Below are positions 1-8,116 of a DNA stretch of 51,168 nt, piece after piece. Positions within the stretch are counted from its first letter, which is position 1; the number at the start of each line of letters is the position of its first letter. The DNA comes from CAYOKT01 sp964404605 (lineage in GTDB: Bacteria > Electryoneota > Electryoneia > Electryoneales > Electryoneaceae), in assembly GCA_964404605.1 (NCBI GenBank), contig CAYOKT010000010.1:1-51168 (forward strand), read 5' to 3'. A model generated the notes under the pieces. That model was not told the origin of the DNA. It saw only the letters and a program-made list of their open reading frames with translations, and ran no database searches. The position numbers were made by a program, and so were the translations under genes.

Positions 1-20
1 CCCGGCGACACGTCGCCGGG
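1..20. repeat. Perfect inverted repeat / hairpin
   Basis: CCCGGCGAC and its reverse complement are separated by only 2 nt. It lies 53 bp beyond the stop of the minus-strand cyclase gene, so it could end that transcript, but no T-run follows on either strand. It is cut by the window edge, so it may be part of a larger element. Confidence 0.4.
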
Positions 21-73
21 CTACGTAACTGAACAACAACACCCTACCGCACAGCCTGCAGAGCGCTGCGCCC

Positions 74-790
74 TCACTCCCGCGGCACCAGCGCGATCAC
101 ACGCGCCGGGCTGCCTGTCCCGCCGACCAGCGGCAGCAGGCCGAGCACCACCCACGCCCCCCGCGCCGGCACATGCTCCAACCTCGCCAGGTTCTCCACG
201 TGCACCCCGCCCGCCTGCGCCACCGCGCGCCCCGCGGCGAAGTGCTCGTCCGGTCCCGGGTCCACCCCCGGCGCATCGCTGCCCAGCCCCGACACCCGCC
301 GCTCGTCGATCAACCACCGCGCCGCCTCCTCGCCGAAGCCGGGGTGGGTCAGCCGCCCCTGCCTGTCCTTCGCGAACACCTTGGACGGCTCCGGCCAGCG
401 CCGGCTCCACCCGGTGACCAGGGTCACCAGCGAACCGGGCGTGATGGGGCCGTGCGCCCGCTCCTCGGCGAGCAGGTCGTTCACGGTGACTTCGTAGCCG
501 TGCTTCTTCTTCGCCGCCCGCGTCAGGTGGACCAGCGCCAGCGGCACCACCAGCCGCCGCGCGGTCACCCCGGCGGCGTCCGCCCCTTCCGGCGAGAGGT
601 GGCGCGGAGCGCCGACATGCGTCCCGGTGTGCTCCCCCACGGTCCACTCGTTCAGGGCGTACCCGTCGTAACGCCGTATCGCCGTCGTCCGGCGCGCCGT
701 CTCCGGGTCTCCCGGCCAGCGTGTCCCGGCGGCCTCCAGCGGGTGCGTAAGGTCCACCACGCGAAAGGGAAAACGCTGCTCTCCGGGCAT
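74..790 (-). CDS. Cyclase family protein (kynurenine formamidase-like metal hydrolase)
   Basis: About 238 residues, the usual size for the cyclase/KynB-like fold (PF04199). The N-terminal VVDLTHPL and the metal-site segment HTGTHVGAPRH are clear, as is the later GSDAPGVDPG segment. Family members normally read HxGTHxDxPxH and bind Zn or Mn through the His and Asp residues. Here the Asp is Gly (residue 60 from this start), so the metal site may be altered. The start is ATG at 790 because a GAGGAG ribosome site lies 5-8 nt upstream; a longer ORF starts at 811 without such a site. Substrates in this family range from N-formylkynurenine to cyclic amides, and no kynurenine-pathway gene lies nearby. 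The substrate is therefore unknown. The gene is transcribed alone, divergently from the ferritin-like gene. Confidence 0.8.
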   Translation of the reverse strand: MPGEQRFPFRVVDLTHPLEAAGTRWPGDPETARRTTAIRRYDGYALNEWTVGEHTGTHVGAPRHLSPEGADAAGVTARRLVVPLALVHLTRAAKKKHGYEVTVNDLLAEERAHGPITPGSLVTLVTGWSRRWPEPSKVFAKDRQGRLTHPGFGEEAARWLIDERRVSGLGSDAPGVDPGPDEHFAAGRAVAQAGGVHVENLARLEHVPARGAWVVLGLLPLVGGTGSPARVIALVPRE

Positions 791-960
791 GGGTACTCCT
801 CCTCGCTCCATCCACCGGGCCGGCAGTTCGCCGGCCGGCTCCGTCGCCGGGCACGAGGCCCCTCACTCCCGGCACGCCTCGCCCCCGACCATCCACCAGC
901 AGCAACATCGCCCCGCATCGCCCCCCCGCGCAAGCCTCTCCGCCGGGCGATGCGGTATCC

Positions 961-990
961 TTGACACATCCTTGGAACAGGCGCTACATT
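961..990 (+). promoter_or_regulatory. Promoter of the ferritin-like gene
   Basis: TTGACA (961-966), an 18-bp spacer and TACATT (985-990). This leaves a leader of about 100 nt before the ATG at 1097. It fits the TTGnnn-N17-TAnnTT pattern seen at other starts in the window. Confidence 0.6.
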
Positions 991-1096
991 CGTGCCTGGA
1001 TTCACAAATCGTGGCCTTTCGAGTGCGGCCGAACCGCAGCCATGCGCAAACCCGCCGCCTCCCACGCGGAGCCCGGCACCAACGGTGGATGATGCG

Positions 1097-1579
1097 ATGG
1101 ATATCTTCGAGTACGCCATGCAGATGGAGAAGGACGGCGAGGCGTACTACCGCGAACTTGCCGATACCGCCAACAGCAAGGGGTTGGCGAACATCCTGAC
1201 CTTCCTCGCCGATGAAGAGGTCAAGCACTACAAGATCTTCAAGCGGATGAAGGAGGGAAAGGGCGAAGCCCCCGTTTCGCACCTCCTCGACGATGTAAAA
1301 AACGTTTTCGCCGAGCTGAGGGAGAAGGGCGAAACCTTCCACTTCGATGCGAAGCAGCCGGAGCACTACCGCAAGGCACAGGAAATCGAGAAGAGAAGCG
1401 AGGAGTTCTACCGCGAGAAGGCGAAGGAGGTCGGCGACCCGGCCCAGGCCGAGATCCTGAACAGGATCGCCGATGAGGAAAAGCGCCATTACAACGTTCT
1501 CGAGAACATCATCGACTTCGTCCGGCAACCCGAGCGATGGCTCGAGAATGCCGAGTGGCACCACATCGGGGAGGAGTGA
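1097..1579 (+). CDS. Ferritin-like / rubrerythrin-family di-iron protein
   Basis: 160 residues starting MDIFEYAMQMEKDGEAYY. It is a four-helix-bundle ferritin-like protein with two half-repeats, each bearing an ExxH-type iron site: ADEEVKHY in the first half and ADEEKRHY in the second. Upstream Glu-rich helices (EKDGEAYYREL, EIEKRSEEFY) supply the other ligands. There is no C-terminal CxxC rubredoxin domain, so it is not a full rubrerythrin. The likely role is peroxide or iron handling in the cytoplasm of a microaerophilic or anaerobic cell. A longer open frame begins upstream at 992, but homology begins at this ATG; GTG at 1085 is an alternative. The gene has its own promoter and a strong terminator, so it is monocistronic. 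Confidence 0.85.
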   Translation: MDIFEYAMQMEKDGEAYYRELADTANSKGLANILTFLADEEVKHYKIFKRMKEGKGEAPVSHLLDDVKNVFAELREKGETFHFDAKQPEHYRKAQEIEKRSEEFYREKAKEVGDPAQAEILNRIADEEKRHYNVLENIIDFVRQPERWLENAEWHHIGEE

Positions 1580-1639
1580 GGCGCCCTCCCATCGCGACGG
1601 GAGCGCCCCGCCAAGCATCACCTGTCAGTCGGTCCTTTG

Positions 1640-1666
1640 CGCCGGGTTTCCCCCGGCGTGTTTTTC
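1640..1666 (+). terminator. Intrinsic terminator of the ferritin-like gene
   Basis: CGCCGGG and CCCGGCG form a perfect 7-bp GC stem with a TTTCC loop, followed by TG and five T. It lies 60 bp after the stop codon. Confidence 0.8.
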
Positions 1667-1728
1667 TCCCGGGGAGAGCAGGCGGTGCGCGCATCCGTTC
1701 TTTTTACGTTGTCTCCCGGTACCTCTGC

Positions 1729-1757
1729 TTGCCCCTCCGGCGGAGCGGTTGTAGCTT
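1729..1757 (+). promoter_or_regulatory. Promoter placing the start codon at +1 (leaderless)
   Basis: TTGCCC (1729-1734), a 17-bp spacer and TAGCTT (1752-1757). The ATG at 1764 begins 6 nt after the -10 box, about where transcription should start. No Shine-Dalgarno sequence precedes the ATG. The rlmN promoter has the same arrangement. Confidence 0.55.
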
Positions 1758-1763
1758 GAACCC

Positions 1764-4472
1764 ATGGCTGTCGAACGTGCGTCCCGTGATCCCGGCCTAC
1801 TCCCGCTACTCCTCATCCTTCTGCTTCTCGCCCTGCCCGGGCCCGGCCGCGCGCAGGTGACCGAACAGGGTTCCCTGCGCGGCTTCATCCTTGGTCCCGA
1901 GCCGAACACCGCCTACGATAACTGGATCTCGCACACCGTGGAGGGGCTCGCCGTATTCGGCGGCTACAACGATTACATCCCCGCACCCCTTGATCCGCAG
2001 ACCAACGGTTTCGGCAACTTCCTGTACATCCCCGAGAGCCAGGCGGACTCCGCCCGCGCCCTGTGGCATGACATTTTCACTGCCTTTTTCGCGGGCGACC
2101 TGGAAGGGGCGCAGGGCCTCATCGACACCGCGGGGATCAACTACGACGTGGTCGAGCTGACCGATTCAGCCGCCGGGCGCACCTTCTGGCTGCTGCGCGA
2201 GCGGCTCGACTCGCTCTTCATCGATCCCGGCTGGTACGGCGGCCCGGATGATGATGTCATCGGCAGCTTCGACCGCGGCTGGGGGCTCTTCGTCTACAAC
2301 CCGGAGGCGACCCACCCGGAGGTGGTCGTCCAGTGCCCCCACCCGAACGACGACTTCATCTCGGTGCCGCTCGCGGTGGAACTTTACCTCGAGGCGGATC
2401 TCGGCGCACTCGAGATCCACGGCACCGGGCGGGAGGTATACTGGTCGGGCGGCAGCTACCGAAACAGCCGCTCCCTCTGCGACCCCTCGCGCAACCCGAA
2501 CCTGCCCTTCCAGTTCTTCGCCGAGTCCTTCGTGTCGAACGCACGCGCGGAGGGGCTGAGCGACCTGAGCATCCAGATTCACAGCTATGACAGCGCCGAA
2601 CACCACGGCCATGCCTCGGTGCAGATCTCCTGCGGACAGGAGGACGGGTACCCGAACCGGCCCTCGCGCGACCTCTCCTCCGCCGGACTGGACTGGGTCA
2701 ACTTCACCCCCACCTTCCCCGTGCCGGCGGGTTACGCCGTGCTTGGGCAGGCGGCCGTGCACATTTCCGATTACTACCAGGTCTGGCACGCTCCCGGCTT
2801 TGTCCACCTCGCCAGCGGAACCGTAATATCAACCGATGTCGACCTCCCGGGCTACTCGGGAAGCAACCAGATGATGACCGCCTCGGAGGGCCGGAATCCG
2901 CTGGTCAGCTTCGATTCCTACCTCCACGCCGAGTTCGACGAGCTGCCGGATGCCATCGCCGCCGCGGGGTACAACGAATACGAACTGTACTCCAACGGCC
3001 CCCTGCCCCCGACGCAGACCAACTGGGAGGCGATGCTCCGGTATTACGAAGCCTCCATCGACGCCCTCACCGCCTATTTCGACGACATCGCCGACAACCC
3101 GGACACCACCGCGCCGACGGTCCCGGAACTCCAGGCCGACTACGCCTCCGACCGGTTCGTCGACTTGAGCTGGACCGCCTCCGATGATCCCAATTTCGCC
3201 GGCTACGAGATCCGGATGACGCCCGCCGTGATCCCGGCTCCTCCACCGGTGTACTGGAGCATCGAGGACGACACCACCCTCGTCGGGGCGCGCACCCTCT
3301 CCACCCGATCGTATGGCCTCCACCCCGGGCAAGCCCACATGGTCAGCATCCGTGCCTTCGACTTCGCCGGGAATGTCAGCCCCTTCTCCCCTCCGGTGAC
3401 CGTGGTCGCCCTCGACACCACCCTGCCGGAACTGCAACACCTCGGTATCGTTTCAAGGTACCCCCTGCACGCCTGGCCGCCCTATCTTCGGTTCCTCGTC
3501 CGTTCACGCGAACCGCTGCGGGAGGTCCGCGTCCGCCTGCAACCCCCCACCGGGCCCGAGGAGACCGCCTCCTTCCAGCCCCTCGACCCCTGGGAGCCGG
3601 ACGAATGGATCCCCTTCGGCGGACGCTTCCCCGGAGAAGCGCAGGAGAACTGGGAGGGACAGGTCGCCCGGTACTGGCTCGAGGTCGAGGAAGAATCCCT
3701 GGAGCCGCACCTGGTCACCATTCCCTCGTTCGGCGGATACCCGCTCACCTTGACACCCGGTGAGCACATGCTCGACCTGGCGATGGAGGAGGGCGATGGC
3801 GGCCTGCGCCCCAGCGACGACGGCGGCTGGACGTACGGAGAGGGGTCAATCGGGGGCGAACCGGCGCGGCTCGTCTGGATCGCCGATCCGTACTTCAACA
3901 CCCTGAGCACACTCGAACTGCCGGACGTGGTCAACCCCGCGGGGTATGAATACCTCTACTGCGTGATCGAGCACGCCTGGTCGACCGCTACCCGCCTGAT
4001 CGACACCACCCGGTGCTATGCCGGAGGGCAGCTCCAGGTCTCGATGGATGATGGAGCGCACTGGGAGGCCGTCCCGCCGCTGGGCGAGTACCCCTGCACG
4101 ATGACGAGCGGGCCGCTGGAGGAGGGACCCGTGTTCGGCGGCTCCTCGCAGGGGTACCGTGAGGACCTGTTCCTCCTGACCCCGTATGTCGAAGAGCCGC
4201 GTTTCCGGCTGCGTCTCGCCTTCGCCACCGCGCCCGATGACCCCGGCAGCGAGGGGTGGGCTCTGGCGAGCATTCGCATAACCTCCTCGCCGCCGCCGCC
4301 CCCGGCGCTGGCCCGGGCGACCGTGGAGCCCATCGGGTCGGTCAGCCTGCGCATCTTCTGGGATCCGAACGGGGCGGACCTGTTCCGCATCTACCGCGCG
4401 GTGAACCCCTACGGGCCGATGGAACTCGTCGCCGAGACCGCCGATACGACCTGGGTGGATGTCGGCGCCCGC
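1764..4472 (+). CDS. Large secreted multidomain protein, possible metal hydrolase (3' end lost in gap)
   Basis: 903 codons are visible before the frame runs into the N gap. A signal peptide (hydrophobic LLPLLLILLLLALPG, then GRAQ) is followed by a domain of about 430 residues with clustered polar motifs: CPHPNDDF (191-198), EIHGTGRE (217-224), HSYD (273-276) and HHGH (280-283). These resemble metal-hydrolase ligands, and the CPH/EIH spacing faintly recalls N-formylglutamate amidohydrolase-like or carboxypeptidase-like folds, but I cannot assign a family. A fibronectin type III-like domain follows at about residue 449 (DTTAPTVPELQADY), then beta-rich modules and a second Fn3-like segment just before the gap. 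The start is the only Met before the signal peptide and sits at a leaderless promoter. By analogy with other large secreted proteins here, a C-terminal sorting domain may be lost in the gap. Confidence 0.7.
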
Positions 4473-4572
4473 NNNNNNNNNNNNNNNNNNNNNNNNNNNN
4501 NNNNNNNNNNNNNNNNNNNNNNNNNNNNNNNNNNNNNNNNNNNNNNNNNNNNNNNNNNNNNNNNNNNNNNNN
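4473..4572. other. Assembly gap (100 N)
   Basis: Exactly 100 unknown bases, the conventional placeholder for a scaffold join of unknown length. The 3' end of the secreted-protein gene is lost here, and true adjacency to miaA is not proven. Confidence 0.98.
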
Positions 4573-4573
4573 C

Positions 4574-5518
4574 TCACTCCCAGCCGACCGCGCAGGCGAT
4601 CTCCCCCGCGATCTCCCCGGGTGTGCTGCCCCCGGCGGCAAGCCAGCGGATGCGCTTGTCACGGCGGAACCAGGTGAGTTGACGCTTGGCGTAGCGGCGG
4701 GTGTTACGGCGGATCCGCTCCATGGCCGCCTCGAGGCTCGGCAGACGGCCGCCCAGGAAGTCGATGGTCTCCGTGTATCCCACGCTTTTCAGGGCGTTCG
4801 CCTCGCCCCAGCCCCGGTCCAGCAGGCCGCGGACCTCCGCGACCAGCCCGCGGTCGAACATCTCCGCGACACGACGGTCGATCCGCTCGTACAGGCGCCC
4901 GCGCGGCCACTCGAGCCCGAACCACGCCGAGGGGAACGTCGCCGCGGCCCGCCCCCTTCCGTGCAGCGCGCTGAACGGCTCGCCCGCCGCATGGCACACC
5001 TCCAGCGCGCGCAGGATGCGCTGACGGTCGCCGGGGCGTGTCTTCGCGGCGTAGGCCGGGTCCAGCCGCTTCAGCTCGGCGTACAGCGCCTCCAGCCCCT
5101 CCTCCGCGGCCCGGCGCTCCAGCTCGGCGCGAAACGCTTCGTCCTTCACGTCCCCGGCGAAAAAGCCATCCACCAACGCCTGCAGGTACAGCCCGCTGCC
5201 CCCGGCGACGACCACCCGACGGCCCCGTGCCCGGATCTCCTCGATCCAGCCCCGCGCCTCATGGGCGAACCGCCCCGCGCTGACCCGGTCCGGCGGATCG
5301 GCGATGTCGAAGCCGTGATGAGGCACACCGCCCCGCTCCGCCTCGGTCGGCTTCGCCGTACCGATGTCGCAATACCGGTACACCTGGCGGCTGTCCGCGG
5401 AGACCACCTCCGCGCCGCAGCGCTCCGCCAGGGCGACCGAAACCGCCGTCTTTCCGGAGGCCGTGGGGCCGACGATGAGAACCACGGGGTCAATTCGTGA
5501 GCTGGAATCTTGCATCAT
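4574..5518 (-). CDS. miaA: tRNA dimethylallyltransferase MiaA
   Basis: 314 residues, full length for the family. It transfers a dimethylallyl group to N6 of A37 in tRNAs reading UNN codons, the first step of ms2i6A formation. The P-loop GPTASGKT is at residues 17-24, followed by SADSRQVYR, GTAKPT, the HHGFD segment and VVAGGSGLYLQALVDG, all diagnostic. The C-terminus keeps GYTETIDFLGG and the basic RRNTRRYAKRQLTWFRR segment. The stop codon lies 2 bp from the assembly gap but the protein is complete. It lies downstream of mutL on the same strand, as in many bacteria, but 208 bp separate them, so it may have its own promoter. ATG at 5515 is an equally good start. Confidence 0.97.
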   Translation of the reverse strand: MMQDSSSRIDPVVLIVGPTASGKTAVSVALAERCGAEVVSADSRQVYRYCDIGTAKPTEAERGGVPHHGFDIADPPDRVSAGRFAHEARGWIEEIRARGRRVVVAGGSGLYLQALVDGFFAGDVKDEAFRAELERRAAEEGLEALYAELKRLDPAYAAKTRPGDRQRILRALEVCHAAGEPFSALHGRGRAAATFPSAWFGLEWPRGRLYERIDRRVAEMFDRGLVAEVRGLLDRGWGEANALKSVGYTETIDFLGGRLPSLEAAMERIRRNTRRYAKRQLTWFRRDKRIRWLAAGGSTPGEIAGEIACAVGWE

Positions 5519-5672
5519 CTTTATGGTGCCTGGCGGGGTTTCGGTGTCGGTTTGTCAACGAGGTGAATCGGCGGCCCGGCCCGCCGGAAGCCGCATTTTA
5601 CCGGGGCAGAGACAGCGGCGACCGCCGTCCCACTGTTGCAAAGTTACATATATGCGTATATATCTATAGCAA

Positions 5673-5703
5673 GTAGCCCGGGAGCGACCTCATCCCGGGA
5701 AAC
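5673..5703 (+). repeat. REP-like element (GTAG head + CCCGGGA hairpin)
   Basis: GTAG is followed by CCCGGGA, a 9-nt loop and TCCCGGG, then AAAC. A GTAG tetranucleotide before a palindrome is typical of REP sequences handled by RAYT transposases, and a RAYT gene is present at 41873. It adjoins an AT-rich stretch (5644-5669, ATATAT repeats) in the mutL-miaA spacer that may hold a miaA promoter. Confidence 0.5.
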
Positions 5704-5726
5704 CATGCTGTCGCACCGTATGCCAT

Positions 5727-7748
5727 TCACTCCCGCCCGAAGAGACGGTGAAGCTCCTTCAGGCTGAGGTTCACCACCACCGGACGACCATGCGGACAGA
5801 CAAAGGGATACCGGGTCAGGAACAACTCGTCGATCAGCGCGTTCATCTCCTCCAGCGTCAGCGGATCACCCGCCTTGATCGCCGCCTTGCAGGCGAAACT
5901 CGCCGCGAGGCTCTCCTCCGGCGACAACCGCAGGTCGTGCTCGCGGCGGTAGTCGGCGAGGATTTCGCGGAGCAGCGCCTCCTCGCTGCGCACCCGCACC
6001 CCCGAGGGAATGCTGCGGATCGCCCACTCCCGGCCGCCGAAGGGCTCCACCTCCAGCCCCATCCGCTTCAACCGCGGCGCGATCTCCTCCAGCAGGCCGC
6101 TCTCCGCCGGGTCGAGGCTGATGGTTACCGGGAAGAGCAATTGCTGCCCGCTCCAGGGGCGCTCCCGCATCGCTGCCAGCGCCCGTTCGAACAGGATGCG
6201 CTCGTGCGCCACGTGCTGGTCGATGATCACCAGCCCGCTCTTCACCTGGGAGAGGATGTAGGTGCGGTGGAGCTGCCAGACACGCGTGCGCTCGCCCGCG
6301 GATTTCGCCCCCGCGCCCTCCACGGGACGCTCCAGCGCCTCGCTCTCCTCGATCAGGCGGTCATAGTGCTCGCCGTCGTGCGGGTCGTACACCCCGGCCA
6401 GCGGCGCCGCCTCGTCCCGGCTCTCCGCACCCCTTGGCTCCCCCCCGGCCGGCGGCCCGGCCGTGGCGGGCGCGCTCCCCGGCCCGCCGGGGGGCGGGGT
6501 GTGAGTTTCTCCCGGCTTCCCCGGTTCCGCGGCGGTTTCCGCCCCGGCGTCCGTCGTTCCACCCCGGGTTTGCCGCGCCGTGGGCCGGCCGAAGAGCAGC
6601 TCCAGCTCCCGCAGGCCGTCCATGTGCCGTCCGCCGCCGGCTCCCGCCCCCGTCCGTGGAGCGGCGCCCCCGCCCCGCCGCGCCGCCCCCGGACCCCCCG
6701 CGGGAAGCTGCACCGGCGCGCCGCCGCTGCGCACCGCCAGCCCCAGGGCGCCCCGCACGGCCACCAGCACCGCCCGGTAGGCCAGTCCCTCGTCCCGGAA
6801 GCGCACCTCGTGCTTCGAGGGGTGCACATTCACATCGAACTCCTCCGGGTCCAGCCGGAGCTTGAGAACGTAGAACGGCGCCATCCCGGGCTTGATCAGC
6901 GGCCCGAAACCGTTGACCACCGCATGGTGCAGCGAGGGGCTCTGGAAGGGACGGCGGTTGATGAAGAGATACTGGTCGCCGCGCGAACGGCGGAACAGGC
7001 CCGTTCCGCCGACGACCCCGCCGACGAAAACGTCCCCGCTCCGGCTCTCCACCGCGTGCAGGTCCGAGGCCGTCTCCTCGCCGAAAAGCTGGCCGATCCG
7101 CCCGGGAAGGTCGGTGGCGGGCAGCGTCCACACCGTCTCGCCGTCCTTCAGCAGCTCCCAGTGCAGCTCCGGGTAGGCGAGCGCATAACGGCGGAAGACC
7201 TGCACGATGTGCCCGTACTCGGTGGCCGGGGTCCGCAGGAACTTGCGCCGCGCCGGAACATTGTAGAACAGGGAGCGGACGCGCACCGTGCTCCCCCGCT
7301 CCCGCGAGGCCGGCTCCACCTCCGAGGCCTTTCCCCCCTCCACGCGCAGCCGGACCCCCTCTTCGCGGTCCTCGCGGCGGCTGACCACCTCGACACGCGC
7401 CACGCTGGCGATCGAGGGCAGCGCCTCGCCGCGGAAGCCGAGGTGCGTGATGTGCTCGAGGTCGGACGCCTCCCGGATCTTCGACGTGGCATGCCGCCGG
7501 AAAGCCAACTCGAGATCGTCGGCGTCCATCCCCCAGCCGTCATCCGCCACCAGCAACTCGTCCAGACCCGCCTTGCGCACCGCCACCTGGATATGCGACG
7601 CCTCCGCGTCGAGGGCGTTCTCGATCAGTTCCTTCACCACCGAGGCGGGGCGCTCGACCACTTCGCCGGCGGCGATCCGGTTGGCGATCCCCTCGGGGAG
7701 GACACGGATGGCGGCGGCGGGCAACAACCGTTCGGGGGTCCTGCTCAT
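5727..7748 (-). CDS. mutL: DNA mismatch repair endonuclease MutL
   Basis: 673 residues. The N-terminal GHKL ATPase carries ELIENALDA, DDGWGMD, TSKI and GFRGEALPSIASVA. A Pro/Gly/Ala-rich linker (about residues 345-465) leads to the C-terminal dimerisation and nuclease domain. DQHVAHERILFE (510-521) matches the DQHA(x)2E(x)4E metal motif of nicking MutL proteins with Ala changed to Val, and CPHGRP (651-656) and ACKAAIKAG are also present. It should therefore nick the daughter strand itself, as in bacteria without MutH. Its ATG overlaps the stop of the upstream membrane-protein gene (ATGA), so the two are translationally coupled in the operon that starts at the site-2 protease. Confidence 0.97.
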   Translation of the reverse strand: MSRTPERLLPAAAIRVLPEGIANRIAAGEVVERPASVVKELIENALDAEASHIQVAVRKAGLDELLVADDGWGMDADDLELAFRRHATSKIREASDLEHITHLGFRGEALPSIASVARVEVVSRREDREEGVRLRVEGGKASEVEPASRERGSTVRVRSLFYNVPARRKFLRTPATEYGHIVQVFRRYALAYPELHWELLKDGETVWTLPATDLPGRIGQLFGEETASDLHAVESRSGDVFVGGVVGGTGLFRRSRGDQYLFINRRPFQSPSLHHAVVNGFGPLIKPGMAPFYVLKLRLDPEEFDVNVHPSKHEVRFRDEGLAYRAVLVAVRGALGLAVRSGGAPVQLPAGGPGAARRGGGAAPRTGAGAGGGRHMDGLRELELLFGRPTARQTRGGTTDAGAETAAEPGKPGETHTPPPGGPGSAPATAGPPAGGEPRGAESRDEAAPLAGVYDPHDGEHYDRLIEESEALERPVEGAGAKSAGERTRVWQLHRTYILSQVKSGLVIIDQHVAHERILFERALAAMRERPWSGQQLLFPVTISLDPAESGLLEEIAPRLKRMGLEVEPFGGREWAIRSIPSGVRVRSEEALLREILADYRREHDLRLSPEESLAASFACKAAIKAGDPLTLEEMNALIDELFLTRYPFVCPHGRPVVVNLSLKELHRLFGRE

Positions 7749-8116
7749 CGCCCCCCCGTGCCGGCGACGCCGTCCCTCGCATCGGGCGTCGCTCCCCGGC
7801 CCTGCGCCAAGGTGTCAATCGCCCGGGAGCTGTCCGCCGACCCCGCGGCGGCGGGAATATCCTGCCGGCTCAGTTCGATCGTCTCCCTGTTCGGGTCCAC
7901 CGTCCGTGTGTTCAGCATCCACATGACCACCGCCACCACCAGCGCGAGCAGAATCAGCAGGGCTGGGTTGCGGGATCTCGCCCGCCGTTCGCGCCATGGT
8001 CGACTGCGGTCGAACCGCAGCCGTTCGCTCCGGTCCTCGTCCTTCGCCGGGTCGTACACCATGGGATGGTAGACGAATCGGCGGGGCTTGAGCTTATGGC
8101 GAAAGCTGAACAGCAA
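7745..8116 (-). CDS. Small single-pass membrane protein of unknown function
   Basis: 123 residues. A basic N-terminal half contains KPRRFVYHPMVYDP and many Arg residues. One transmembrane helix follows (PALLILLALVVAVVMWML, about residues 51-68), then a short polar tail. The RFxYxPxxYDP segment recurs in short, uncharacterised membrane proteins of FCB bacteria, as far as I recall; I know no function. It overlaps the 3' end of dacB by 23 bp and the start of mutL by 4 bp, so it is real and cotranslated. Topology by the positive-inside rule puts the Arg-rich half in the cytoplasm. Coupling to mutL may reflect operon packing only. Confidence 0.7.
   Translation of the reverse strand: MLFSFRHKLKPRRFVYHPMVYDPAKDEDRSERLRFDRSRPWRERRARSRNPALLILLALVVAVVMWMLNTRTVDPNRETIELSRQDIPAAAGSADSSRAIDTLAQGRGATPDARDGVAGTGGR

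Noticed and set aside
4573..4682. Continuation of the secreted-protein frame across the N gap
   Set aside because: The bases after the gap are antisense to the conserved C-terminus of miaA, so the frame there is chance.
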